A stretch of 64,000 nt of DNA from Pomphorhynchus laevis (GCA_012934845.2 WNNJ02003839.1:62001-126000), one strand, 5' to 3'; shown: positions 23,521 through 35,429, counted from the stretch's first letter. The notes: generated from the letters alone by a model not told the origin. Numbers and translations: made by a program.

Positions 23521-24690
23521 TTACTTAAACTGTGATAACACCAGTGCTTATGTCAAAGGCAACAGTGACCAATAATCGACAAAGACAACAATGATTTGTT
23601 TTCTCAGCAGTATCATAATTCAACTATAAAGGTCAAATATACATATGATGAAACACTGAAATATCTGCCACATTCCTATGCTATCTTTAGAAACTACTAG
23701 ATTTTTATAAAAAAAATCGCAAATTTTGAGTCTCGGGATAAATTAATGAATAAGCTCCAACCCTTTAACAAGCAAAATTATAATCAAATTGCAACATGTT
23801 CACAAATTGAGATGGGGATATCGTAGTCTACGCAAATTAATTTGGAAAATTTTTAAGATATCCTTTTAAAGAATAATGATGCCCTTAGCAAATGCAAAAT
23901 ACTTACAATAGCGATGATTCACCAACTATATAAAGTCCTAATACTCTTGAAACTACTTTAGATAAAAATAGATAGTATCAAAATATGTACTTCCCAGAGA
24001 AATTTAACTTAAAATTATTTAATATAAATTGTGATATAAATAATATTTTAAATAATAAATAATAAATAACAATAATCAATATTTTAATATAAATTTAATC
24101 AATAGATTTTTATTCGTATTTCGAATATAATACGGATATGTGGTATAATTAATCCGTATTAATAAAGATTTAGTGTCGTACACATTCTGATCTAATAATG
24201 CCGATGTAGGAAACATCAATGCGTATCGAAGAGATCAACTTGACGAAATGCAATGCTAAAATCTATTTATAGTTGAAATAACCGCTCAGGAAACAGTACT
24301 ACATGCATAATACACATTGAAATGAACAAAGGTCATATTCATTTAAGTTATAATCCGCTTAGCAAATTATAACCAAAATTTAAAACACTTTAGTTCGGAC
24401 TCACATTTAGAACAAACAAATGTACAAATCGATCATGATGCTAAAAGTACATGGGACAATAGTTTTGTAGATTTCTAGACAGTTAAAATAAAAACGTGAC
24501 TTGTAAATATTAGCTAAAACATCACATGATTAAGATTATCAACTTTTTAGATAACGGATTAGCTAAAATGAACTCAAATTTTAAAAGTTTTCGCTTAAGC
24601 TTCCAAATTAAAATTTTGCAATTTATTTTTTATAGAATCCTTGGATGATTTCGTAAAATTGCAAATAACGTTGAAAATTGGGCTGTTTAA
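23520..24690. other. AT-rich intergenic stretch
   Basis: I see no gene, RNA motif or clear repeat here. Confidence 0.5.
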
Positions 24691-25210
24691 AAAGATTTAT
24701 TAGTTAATTCATCTAAATGTGCCTACATGTGATTGCATGGTTGACGAAATTCTATTGCATCTACATATTTCTTGGATTAAAACAGATCGAACGAGTGAAC
24801 CACTTTAAATATCTAGGCATGTGGGTTTCGTATCAACAACATAGCGATTATGTATGCGCTAAGGCCCAACAGATGGCCAGACTCATTCGCCGTACATTTG
24901 ATTAACTGAGTTCACAATCATTTCGAACTTTGATTTATGCGTTTATTTTGAGTAATTTGCTATATGGATCCCAGTGTACTTATCCGACGACTATACGTGA
25001 AGAGCTCCAGATGGAAAGTATATTACGCCGTGGAACTAAATGTGTTCAACAGCACGAAACTTTCTATACAATGTCAGATTAGAAATTCTTTACATAAAGA
25101 GCGTGAGCTTCACTAGGAATTTTCATGATTTGTGCCTTTTATGAAAAGTTTTGCATAACCCTAGACATGTGCTGTATAATCTAATGGGCATAACATATGG
25201 TCGGTCGCCA
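24690..25210 (+). pseudogene. 3' fragment of a CR1-type LINE ORF2
   Basis: Recognisable peptides are RVNHFKYLGMWVSYQQHSDY, ARLIRRTF, FRTLIYAFILSNLLYGSQC and MESILRRGTKCVQ. These are the region after the RT palm in CR1-type ORF2 (compare SYKDLGVWVCADLSTRKHSD at 57.15 kb). Stops interrupt it, and it fades out near 25200. Confidence 0.75.
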
Positions 25211-25254
25211 AACATAACGACCTTGATCGAATACACAAATGAAGTGTAGCTACG

Positions 25255-25420
25255 GGCGTGAAAGTGAACTTTGATAAATGTGCCCACCTGAAACTAGGGA
25301 AAAGTAAGCATGAGCGTTAATTTCGATTAGAAGTTAATTTCGATTGTAGGGATTTGGGTGTTATTTTGCACAAGACATTGAGAACTCGCTCAAATACTGA
25401 CTTTATTCATGGTAAGCCTA
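25255..25420 (+). pseudogene. Small CR1-type LINE ORF2 fragment
   Basis: VNFDKCAHLKLGKSKHE followed by DCRDLGVILHKTLRTRSNT matches the LNxxKC...DLGVxxxxxL segment just after the RT palm. It comes from a different copy than the fragment just upstream, because it covers an overlapping part of the protein. It abuts the minisatellite of L2-like copy 2. Confidence 0.65.
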
Positions 25421-25483
25421 AAAATCAACCTAAAAAGTTTGATAGATAAAATAACATACATTTGATATCTAATATACATACAA

Positions 25484-26024
25484 TCAATCCAGTTCAAGAT
25501 CAATCCGGTTCACGATCAATCCAGTTCCAGATCAATCCAGTTCCAGATCAATCCAGTTCCAGATCAATCCAGTTCCAGATCAATCCAGTTCCAGATCAAT
25601 CCAGTTCCAGATCAATCCAGTTCCAGATCAATCCAGATCCAGATCAATCCAGTTCCAGATCAATCCAGTTCCAGATCAATCCAGTTCCAGATCAATCCAG
25701 TTCCAGATCAATCCAGTTCCAGATCAATCCAGTTCCAGATCAATCCAGTTCCAGATCAATCCAGTTCCAGATCAATCCAGTTCCAGATCAATCCAGTTCC
25801 AGATCAATCCAGTTCCAGATCAATCCAGTTCCAGATCAATCCAGTTCCAGATCAATCCAGTTCCAGATCAATCCAGTTCCAGATCAATCCAGTTCCAGAT
25901 CAATCCAGTTCCAGATCAATCCAGTTCCAGATCAATCCAATTCCAGATCAATCCAGTTCCAGATCAATCCAGATCTAGATCAATCAAGTTCCAGATCAAT
26001 TCAGTTCCATATCAATCCAGCAAA
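25484..26024 (+). repeat. 16 bp minisatellite at the 5' end of L2-like copy 2
   Basis: About 34 tandem units of AGTTCCAGATCAATCC, almost identical in the middle and degenerate at both ends. It ends about 30 bp before the ORF1 ATG at 26054. Because 16 is not a multiple of 3 and the unit lacks stops, all three frames stay open, giving a spurious long reading frame. Confidence 0.97.
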
Positions 26025-26053
26025 TTTAACAGTTTTAACACTCAAGGACGTTG

Positions 26054-27060
26054 ATGGGAGGACGTAAGAAGACAACTACCACCGACACCAACTGTGCTAA
26101 ACTACAAGTAAAGTGCTCGACACACGACTGCAGCGTATGGACTACAATCGCATGCGCCAACAGTAAGTCTAAAGAAGACTTCATATGCGGCTTTTGTGCC
26201 AACAAACTCATACGCGACCTCTCCCATAAGAACATATCAACCTCCAACGTGTCCACTCAAACCACTCCAGTCGTTTCTGATATCCTTTGTCAACCCACTG
26301 ATCCTGTCATCACATGCACTTCTAATCCCATGTATTCACTTCCCGACACCCCCCGTATCTTCCTTTCTGTCTCGTTTCTCAATAACCTACATCGCTTAAT
26401 CAAAATCACTTCTACCAAACTACACAATCCTTCAACTCATAACCTTTCCTCACATCGCTCACCACCCTCTTTATTATCCAAATCCTCTTTGTCTTCCGCT
26501 GTTAAACCTACACCCTTGATATCCTCAATTCCCAGTTCTCCTATCGTGATCTCTCCAACTCACATTACTCGTCATCCTTTACGGAAACGCTTTCCTTCTC
26601 GCTATCGTTGCATCATCGTCACTAATATCACTCCTTTCACCTCTTTATCTCCACAAGCACGTCTCAACCACGATGTTTCCGCATTCAGATCCATCCTCTC
26701 GTATCTTGTTCCTGCGGATAAACCATCCTTTTTCAACATCTCTCCTGTCGCATACATCCGCCTAAACAAATCTCAATCTAATCCCTCCCAGCCCACTCCT
26801 AAAAATTGTTTTCAAGCATTGCTCTCACGCGTCTTCTATCTTCTCCCAACGATTCAAACTCATGTCATCTTCAGACACTCGCATTTTTCCCGATCGCACC
26901 CCCTCCGAAATCGCTCAATTATCATCGGCACGCATCGAAAAACACCGTCGCGAGGAAAACGGCGAAACATCTTTCTCCATTCAAAACATCGAAGAAATTT
27001 TCATCGAAGAAATGTCCACACCCGCCCCGAAATTCAATGACGCTTCATCTCCCATATGTG
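26054..27060 (+). pseudogene. ORF1 of L2-like LINE copy 2
   Basis: The chosen ATG (MGGRKKTTTTDTNC) lies just after the minisatellite. Cys-rich finger: VKCSTHDCSVWTTIACANSK then FICGFC. A Ser/Thr/Pro-rich stretch leads to the C-terminal domain: SRYRCIIVTNITPF, HDVSAFRSILSYLVPA, PVAYIRLNKS, and in another frame RIFPDRTPSEIAQLSSARIE. The layout equals copy 1 (finger, linker, conserved domain). A frame change near 26.8 kb separates finger and end. Confidence 0.78.
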
Positions 27061-29936
27061 TCTTCTCCACAAGCCCCTATCACCACCACACACGGTTTCC
27101 GTCTCGGCCTTTTCAACAACATATCTATTCTCAATAAATCCGATCTCATCCTCAATTTATTCACTAAGCAATCCCTCGATCTATTCTGCCTCACCGAATC
27201 CTTGCACTTCGATTTTGAGGACCTCTCCATCCGCCGTTTGCTCTCTGCCGGTTGATCATTGGTCGAATCCGCTCGCCCATTCAGCTCATCTGCTTCTAAA
27301 TTCTCTAATCATGGCGGCATTGTCGCATTCCCCCGTCACCCCACGTCTATTCTCAAAATCACTTCCTCTTTCAGTCCTTGCTCTTTTGAACTGCTTACTT
27401 GTCGTTCTTCTAACCAGATCACTCTAGATCTCGCCATTGTATACCGTCCTAGTTCATCATCTCCTACCTCCTTATTTTTTTTACCGAACTCGATGACCTT
27501 CTGTCCCACTGTTCTTTGTTCTCCATCTCTTCAATCGTTCTTGGCGACTTCAACATCCGCTTCAACCGCCCCTCTTCCACCGAGTCCATCCAGTTCATCA
27601 ACATTCTATCCAACTATAACTACAAAACCATCTCCGCTGCACCCACACATAGCCTTGGTGGAGCACTCGACATCATCGCTGTCCCCCGATCATTTTGCTG
27701 CCTACACCTCACTGTCCATTTTCGATCCTGGTCTATCCGATCACTCTCTCGTCACCCTTGATCTCACTCACAACGACACCCCTCCTCACATACCTACAAT
27801 CCTAAGTCGCCCTTGGAGAAATCTTGACCTCTCTTTTCACCGCTCTGCCTTACTCAAATCGTCTTTATCCTATCCTACAATAACATATTCCTCTCATCAC
27901 GATCTCGCCTTTCTTTTTGACTCTGAACTCACATCCATTCTCGATCTTCTATTGCCCTTCAAGCCTCACTCAAACCGTCGCTTGCACCGTGCACCATGGT
28001 TTGACATCCAATGCCTACTCTCAAAGCGTCGAATCCGGCATGCTTTTCGAGTCTATCACCGCTCTCTCAGACGTGATTTTCGCTCGATCACTCAGTCTTT
28101 CCGTGATTCCTATCTTGCTCTTCGCCGGTCTTATCTCAATCCACTACGTACCAAATGCAACTCCTTCTGGCAGCATAAAATCATCACTTCATTCAACTCT
28201 TAGATTCTATGGCATACTTTTAACTTAATCCTTGCTCGTTCCTCTTCACCGTGCAATATCAATGCCCATGATTATTCGTCATTTCTCCAGACTAAAGTAT
28301 CCACGTTGCTCTCTCACACCCCGATTTCCATCCTATCCCACTCTGTCCTACCTAGCATCATCCTTCCAGAACTCTTTCATCTTCCCACTATCTCACCTTC
28401 CGAAGTTTTATCTGTTCTCATGTCCTTGCCCAGCAAAACCTCAACTGCCGATCTTCTGCCTACCCATATACTTAAATCCATATGATCATCGATATCCCCT
28501 TTTCTCACAACCTTGTTTAACTTGTCCACCCGCAGTCGTATCTTCCCTTCACACTGGAAAATCGCAATCGTACGTCCCCTCCTAAAGCAACAATCGCTCG
28601 ACCCCTCCCTTCCTTCTAGCTATCGCCCCATTTCACTACTCCCTACTCTTTATAAGCTCTTAGAACGCATCTTCTAAATACAGATCAACGCTTATCTCTC
28701 ATCATCCAACATCCAATCTATACCCTCCTTTCCAGTTCGCTTTCTACTCAAATCATTCCACAGACATCGCCTGCATGAAAGTTTACAACGACTTACTCAT
28801 TTCTCGAGACAAGGCCCTATAAAGTGTTCTCATCTCCCTCGACCTCTCCTCCGCCTTCGACATTGTCGACCACTCCGTCCTCCTTTCTCGCCTTCGTTAT
28901 GATTACGGCTTTTCTTCTTCCTACGTAGCATGATTTGTCTCATATCTATCCGACCGTTCCTTTCGCTTCTGTTCTAATTCATCATCCTCCCCTCCCATCC
29001 TTTTTTGCGGGGTCCCACAAAGTTCAGCCCTAGGTCCCCTGCTTTTCTCTCTTCTGCTTGGCGATATCTCTTTGTTTTTCAAACCCTTATCTTTTAACGT
29101 CATGCAATACACCGATGACATCCTCATCTATGCTCATGCACCCGCACATCGCATACACGATATCAGCATTTCTGCCTCCAACTGTCTTTCCTCTATCTAC
29201 AAACGTATCTCCAATCTCCATCTCGTTCTAAACCCCGACAAGTCCAAAATAATGTAAATCCTCCCCCGTTAACCTAACATATCTCCTCCCACTGTATCTT
29301 TTACCTCATCGATCATCCTCATGGTACACAAACTCACTTTCTTAGGCTTCCATTTCGATGATCACTTTTCCCTTAAACGCTTCGTTAGTGACAAGGTTCG
29401 CTCGTCTAACTTAATTCTCGGTGAAATCCGCCGTATCCGCCCCCTTATCGACTTTCGTTCTTGTATGTCTCTTCGTTCATCGCTTCTTTTCCCTAAAATC
29501 GATTACTGCCTTAGCCTTTTCGCAAATTCTCCACAATCCATCATCCTACCCTTACAACGAATAATCAACTCCGTCGTTCGAGTGCTCTTTCGTCTCCGTC
29601 GCTTTGACCACCTGTCCACATATCTTACCATCTCTTCTGACCCACCATCCACATCCGCATCAAACTCCGCCTTCTTCTCGTAACTTTTCGTCTCATCGCT
29701 GTCGTCTCCCCATCGTTCATCAACCTTTTTTCTTACACGACACTCGCCCCACCTCGCTTTCGGTGCGTTCCCGTCATACCCTCTTACTCCACGTTCCCAA
29801 TTACTCCAACAACTATGGTCTCCGATCCTTCCTCGTCGCCGCCTCACTCGCCCGGAATTAACTCCCTCTCGACGTCCGCTGCGCCCCCTCCTTTATCATA
29901 TTCAAACACCTCCTCCGTTCACACCTCGACACATGA
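27037..29936 (+). pseudogene. ORF2 (APE endonuclease/RT) of L2-like LINE copy 2
   Basis: It starts with MTLHLPYVSS, homologous to the start in copy 1. Endonuclease: LGLFNNISILNKSDLI, LFCLTESLHFDFE, VLGDFNIRFNRP, GLSDHSLVTLDL. Linker: RAPWFDIQCLLSKRRI. RT: SSYRPISLLPTLYKLLERI near 28620, ISLDLSSAFDIVDHS near 28840, and MQYTDDILIYAHAP near 29102. The usual catalytic YADD reads YTDD here. The thumb has DKVRSSNLILGEIRRIR and LDYCLSLF-type strings to VPNYSNNYGLRSFLVAA. Several in-frame stops and frame changes occur. Confidence 0.88.
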
Positions 29937-29967
29937 TTTACATTTTTGTTTTGTTGTGGTCATGTAA

Positions 29968-29990
29968 GCGTGCGCTGGCACGCGTTTGCC
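29968..29990 (+). promoter_or_regulatory. 3' hairpin and GTTTGCC box of L2-like LINE copy 2
   Basis: Stem GCGTGC/GCACGC with a 4-base loop (GCTG), then GTTTGCC. Position and context equal those of the copy 1 hairpin; the fifth stem pair changes from A-T to G-C. Confidence 0.75.
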
Positions 29991-30009
29991 ACGTTAAAAT
30001 CTTTTTTAA

Positions 30010-30515
30010 GCCAAATACGCTTGCAAAACTACGCCCATTAAATTTTAATTGGATATCTTTTCGCTGGTTCGCCCACACGCTGAATATTGTATCAAGGCAT
30101 CATTTCCATCTACTAAGGCAGAAATTACGAAGCTTGAGTCAGTGCTTTGAAGATACTTCAGATTTTTTTCAACCTGGGAATTCATACGTAAACCGCTTAA
30201 CTTCCTTACAGCTGCTTTCAGTCGTTAAATGTTTATTTACCTAAACCTCATTGCGACGTGGCAGATGGTTCATTTCGCATAGGGATTTCCTTCTCACTAT
30301 GTGAAGGTTGGTTCGCCAGCTCATATAGGCCATCCTCTATCACTATATAAATTACCAGATGGCAAAGTCCCAAGCGCACATAGGTTCTTGAATGTATGGA
30401 ATGTGCTGTCTAAAGAAATTGCATGTGCATTCAGCTACTATAAATTAGTAGCTAGATGCTACTATAAAATATCGTTTTTGCTACTCCAGCTACTATAAAA
30501 TATCATTAATTTCTC
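30010..30515 (+). pseudogene. 3' fragment of a CR1-type LINE ORF2
   Basis: Peptides NTLAKLRPLNFNW, PLSLYKLPDGKVPSAH and RFLNVWNVLSKEIACAFSY correspond to the last 100 residues of a CR1-type ORF2 (R-W-N-x-LP/S-x-E-I-A pattern). It ends in short repeats of GCTACTATAAA (30437-30505). It is directly attached to the 3' end of L2-like copy 2. Confidence 0.6.
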
Positions 30516-30519
30516 GCTA

Positions 30520-31300
30520 CAAGATGGAGAGTTTTCTTTTCAAAGTGAGTTTTGAAATGCTTTGGCAGTCAGTTATGGTTGGAATCAATGACAGTTATCG
30601 TAGAAGTATGAATGTGGTGAACCTGTCATTTATTATGAACCGATATCGATTATCATTTAAAAATTGATATTGGACTATAGAGATTTGATATTTTGAGAAA
30701 TCGCCTACCTCAAACTAAACTAAGGCTGTTGTCTGAGGAAGGCATAACATTTGAACTGACTTAAACTCGTATATATTATTAGATACATGTATATATAATA
30801 TATACCAAACGGCTTCACATAGAACAGAGGCAGCATCGGACTCATGACCAAACTCGGAGTTGAATGCAATAGACAACTGTATGACAATGGATTGGATTAA
30901 ACTGATATGAATCCATATTTAACCAAATTTGCACGATCTAGAAGCGATACAAACGAAGATTACGTGTAGAAATAAAAGTTATGCTTAGATAAAAATTTAA
31001 AAGATACGAGCTTGTGATTTGTATGCTCTAAGCGATATGTGGACCTAACGAGAATGCTAGCGCCTGGCCGGCGAGAATCACAATAATCGAGGTGAAATAA
31101 TTGGTTGTTCATATGATATCTGCGTTACAAGCACGAAGACTACGCCAATGTACTTGCGATCAGGCCATTTTAGCAGGAAAAATATTCATTGAAAAGAAGT
31201 TTGTGAGATTAAATAACATACACTACTTATACAAATTACTAACTACTTACAACTAAATTGGCAAGAACAATATTCGAATATTTACTTTACTAAGTGGTCG
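30520..31300. other. Intergenic stretch without recognised content
   Basis: I see no convincing coding motif. The segment may include the 5' untranslated region of the CR1-type LINE that begins at about 31.32 kb. Confidence 0.45.
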
Positions 31301-31359
31301 ATACAACAATCGAAAACTAATTGTTTGGACGCAAATATAGTAGACGTAAATTCAAAGAA

Positions 31360-32582
31360 ATGCAAACAAACAACCTACAAATGGGATCAAAATCTCGTAA
31401 ACGAAGACAAGAGAAGACAGGAGCAACAATGGAAAAGACGAAAATTCCTCCGAAGTACACAACACAACAAGTTTGTTGTGACTCCTTGGATTTTGATGTC
31501 TGGACAACCGTCTCAATTCTGGAGTCCGAGCAATCGGCTATGTGCAATAAGAAATTTATTTGTGGATATTGCAGCGCTTTGATTTTATTGCAAAATATCT
31601 CAAAGATCACACGGAATAATTTCGATATCATATTTGCTGCTGATACGTCCAGAGAATCCAATGATGTTCACCCCGTCGGTTGGAGTTGTGCGGCACTTAA
31701 AGATGTAACTCGGACGAATGATCTATTGAGTGAATATTGTCGAACTATGCCAAGTCCCGATATTGTGTCTAATCATACCTATGATGGGGACCTGAGAGAT
31801 ACAAAAAACACCAGCCCTATACTCCCAGATGACATGATATCGAATTTCACAATTAGTAAAATCATGTCTGGTCTGGATATGGAAACTGAGTTGGAAATAT
31901 GACTACCAAAGAAGCTGTCAATTCCGTTGGCAAGTCACGATCCACATGGCCTACCTCACTTTCTCTCACGAAGCAATCAGATAACAATGATATAGACTCT
32001 CATTGTATCGAAATTCCACACCAGGTTGCAATCAAGGATGAACCGTCTAGAAAAGTTTTTAGTGAACAGTCTAGAAAGATTTTCAGTCAGATATTCTCTC
32101 AACGACAAACTGACCCACGAAATAGTCACAGGTCATTCTTATCCAGCAAGTCTAATGAATCTTTCCGGGATCGGTGTTTGATTATTACGAACGTTCTTGA
32201 TTCATCGTCTAATGTGACTCAAACTCGAGTGGACCATGATGTTGAACAATTCTAAAAAATATTGAGAATTATTATTTCTTTAGAAGATCCATATATTTCA
32301 GAAGTTCGCCCTATTGCGATATTTAGGATAGACCGTCGCAACAATCTTGAAGAACGTTCTCGTTTGATGAAAGTTGTCTTTTGTACATCCTCAGTGGTCC
32401 GTGAGTTGTTAAAACGCAGGTCTACACTGAGGCAGTCCCAATTTCGATTGCTGACAGATATGTCTTTCGCTGAGCGTTGTCTCTGGCGTGTTGTTCGGAC
32501 TAAGCTAAATGCTCGGATAGAATCTGAAGAAACTGATCTGCATATTGTAAATTTTTGGGTAGTTCGCGTCGTCCACGATTGA
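31360..32582 (+). pseudogene. ORF1 of CR1-type LINE at 31-35 kb
   Basis: It opens MQTNNLQMGSKSRKRRQ (basic), then the Cys finger QQVCCDSLDFDVWTTVSILE followed by FICGYC, a polar linker, then RDRCLIITNVLDSSS, VDHDVEQF, IAIFRIDRRN, RLMKVVFCTSSVVRELL, RSTLRQSQFRLLTDMSFAER. The C-terminal part follows the block order of the other ORF1s. It ends at TGA only one base before the ORF2 ATG (TGAAATG), a layout suited to termination-reinitiation. Two frame changes lie inside (near 31.90 and 32.25 kb). Confidence 0.8.
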
Positions 32583-32583
32583 A

Positions 32584-35429
32584 ATGGCCCCCGCTATGAA
32601 AACTTTTTCTGAGAATTGTAAGATAAGACCCAATGAGCCATATCGTAAAAACAACAAATGGTCCAAAGTTATATATTCGAACGTTCGAAGCGTTCTCAAT
32701 AGGATGGATGAATTGAAGATCATAGCTACATATCATCATCCAAATATCATTGCCCTTAGTGAATCTTGACTATCTGACCTTGTTCCTGATAGCTTATTAT
32801 CCATAGATGGATATAACCTGTTTCGTTGTGATCGATCTGGTCGAAGGGGAGGGGGTGTAGTGCTATATTGTAGTTTAGGTATTGGTGTAGTGTGTTTGCA
32901 GACGATTAGTGATGTCAATGAGATTGATGCTTTATACCTCAAATCGTGCCTTGATCAGGTCAATTTTATGTATGTGCTAGTGTTTTATCGTCCTCCTTTG
33001 GCAAGTATCGATGATTTAATAAAATTTATTGAGCTCTGTGGTCAACAGAAAAAATGTCTAATCTTAGGAGATCTGAATATTCCCTCAATAGATTGGGACT
33101 CTTTTTCGTCTCCTAGTCGCATTGCATCGAACTCGGTTTTATTGAGTCTTCTACACAACAGTGGTCTGGGTCTGCATCAGCATGCACGTGAGGAAACCCG
33201 TTTCACTAGCCAGTCGTCTGCCCAGCTAGACGTGGTTTTGTCTTCTTTTAAGTCTGATATTACTCACAAAGATTATCTTTTTGGACTGGGGATGATCGAT
33301 CATTGCGTACTGTCCTTTTCATTTAAATGCGCAAACAGTGTAACGTCGGTCAGTCCCATGCAGGGTAAGCCTCTGAACTTTTGGAAGGCTGACTTTGGCG
33401 CAATTATCTACATATTGAATCTGGTTAGATGACCATATCCGTATATATGCGGAATTGACGAGGCTTGGTATGTTTTTGAGAGCACACTCTATAACTTACT
33501 GATATTGCATTCTTCCAAGTTTAAAACACATAGGGAAGTTTGTCCTTGGTTTGATGGGCTTCTCCGGTATCACTCATGCGCACGTAAACATGCGTAGATT
33601 TCATTTCGTTGTGGACAACAATCTTATGAGTCTTTCACACAAATTAGGAATATATCTACCACTCTCAAGAGGACGAAGCGTCGTCAGTTTGATGAGAAGC
33701 TGAGTTCTATGGATGGCAAGGCTCTATTCTCTTACATTCGCAAAATCAGAGGATCGAATGAGCCCCTGAATTTGAGGGATGATTCTCAAGGTGAGGTCAC
33801 GTGTAAAAGTGTCATGGCAAACTTATTTGCCCAGGAGTTCTCATCGATGTTTTGCTCTTCGCGGACATTGTGTAGTTCTGAATCAGAAAAGGGTTCAGAT
33901 GCATTCGACCGATCTAATCTGTCGTTTTGTGCTGAAGATGTTTTAAAGCTTCTCTGTAAATTAAAACCGAACATCGCTGCCGGTCCGGACGGACTTCCTT
34001 CAATTCTTTTGACTAAAGTTGCTCCGCAAATATATTCATATGTTTTCCGTGTTTCAGTTTTCTATTCTCCAATCTCGAATTCCTTCGCGTTGGAAGGAGT
34101 CCATTGTAGTTCCAGTGTATAAAATGGGAGATCGACAAGTGTGTAAGAACTATCGCCCAGTAGCCTTTACATGTATAATTTGTAAGTTGCTTGAAAAGCT
34201 AATAGTCAAAAACATATCTTCTGTTTTGGAAAGCAACGGTAAACTCAGACTCACAGCACGGTTTCAGACCAAATTGATCAACAATAAGTAATCTTTTGGT
34301 TTCTTCCAACTCATGGCAGTCTTCATTAGATGAACGAGTTCAATCTGATGTACTTTTTGTAGATTTCTCTCATACTTTTGATTCATTTCCGCATGATCGC
34401 CTCATTCACAAATTGAGGTCACTTAGTGTTTGTCCTATGTATGTCGCCTGGATTGCAAATTACTTAAGTTCACGCTCTTTCAAAGTACGTGTAGGTGCAG
34501 ATATGTCCACATCATTCGCTATTCATTCTAGCGTTCCACATGGTGCTGTTATCTCCCCACTTCTTTTTATTGTCTATATCAATGATCTCCCATCTGTAAT
34601 TCATTCTGATGTCGTTATGTATGCTGACGATGTTAAGATATGGAGGCGTATTAGAGACAAAAGGGGCATTAAGATCCTTTAAGATAATCTGACATGTCTA
34701 GAAAAATGGTCAGCGGAAAATGGTTTGAGGTTAAACCCCTCTAAATGTGCGCATATATCCATTGGTTCTTCACTAAACTCATCGTATCAGATAGGTTCGA
34801 TTCAGATAAGCCGAGTGGGTGAATTCAAGGACCTTAGCGTGATGATGACCAGTAGATTAAAAAACTGATGTCCACACTAGATATATTTGTAATCAAGGTT
34901 ATCGTATTTTATAGATGTTTTTGAAGTCTTTTGATCGAATAAGTCCATCAATGTTCAAGCGACTATTTTGCTCTTATATTCTACCCATCCTTGAATACGA
35001 TTTACCTGTAACTTATCCACAGACTTTAAGGGAATCCCGTGACATTAAGAACTTGTTACGTAAAGGGTCACGAATGATTCCGAATTTCTCCAATTTGAAA
35101 TATGCTGAACGTTTGACATCTCTACGTGTCGGCACATTGAAATATCGCAGATCGGCCATTATTTATAAACTGCAGTCAAAATTGTTTTCGATGGCTTTGG
35201 TGGTCTCTCTAGCTTATTATCCGTGAATGATAGACGAGAAACTCGTGGGCATGTGTGGAAACTAATAAAGCCAACTACAAGAATTCCTGTCTACCATCGA
35301 TTTGCAACCAGGGTAATTAACGGATGGAATGCACTAAAGTGCCTTGATATCTCTAGTAGTATATCTAGTGATGCTATCCAGAAAGCCATCGAAGCCAAAA
35401 GAAGGAATTTGCAACTACCATTTGATTGA
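32584..35429 (+). pseudogene. ORF2 (APE endonuclease/RT) of CR1-type LINE at 31-35 kb
   Basis: Endonuclease: VIYSNVRSVLNRMDELK, NLFRCDRSGRRGGGVVLY, CLILGDLNIPSIDWDSF, LGMIDHCVLSFSF. RT: PNIAAGPDGLPSILLTKV, RQVCKNYRPVAFTCIICK, DVLFVDFSHTFDSFPHDR, SSVPHGAVISPLLFIVYIND, VMYADDVKIWRRIRDKRG near 34615. C-terminus: LPILEYDLPVTYPQT, RKGSRMIPNFSNLKYAER and the end RVINGWNALKC. The catalytic DD is kept. Broken by an in-frame stop in the endonuclease and several frame changes. Confidence 0.87.

Larger units (their letters stand above)
25484..30000 (+). mobile_element. L2/CR1-like LINE, copy 2, nearly full length but broken
   Basis: The parts are: 5' minisatellite, ORF1 from 26054, ORF2 from 27037 to TGA 29934-29936, and a 3' untranslated region with a GCGTGC/GCACGC hairpin (29968-29983) and GTTTGCC. 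It keeps the region between endonuclease and RT that copy 1 has lost. The sense strand is extremely C/T-rich. There are at least eight stops or frame changes, so it is inactive. The two L2-like copies are clearly different subfamilies at the DNA level although they share every feature of layout. Confidence 0.9.

Noticed and set aside
25484-26024. CRISPR-like regular repeats
   Set aside because: Units are contiguous with no spacers, and the genome is eukaryotic.
25462-26067. A 201-codon open frame through the 16 bp array
   Set aside because: A 16 bp unit without stop codons keeps every frame open; the peptide repeats every 16 residues and is out of frame with ORF1. It is a by-product of the minisatellite.
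29503-29847. An Arg/Gly/Glu-rich 114-codon minus-strand frame
   Set aside because: Antisense of the pyrimidine-rich L2-like ORF2; the composition is explained by that.
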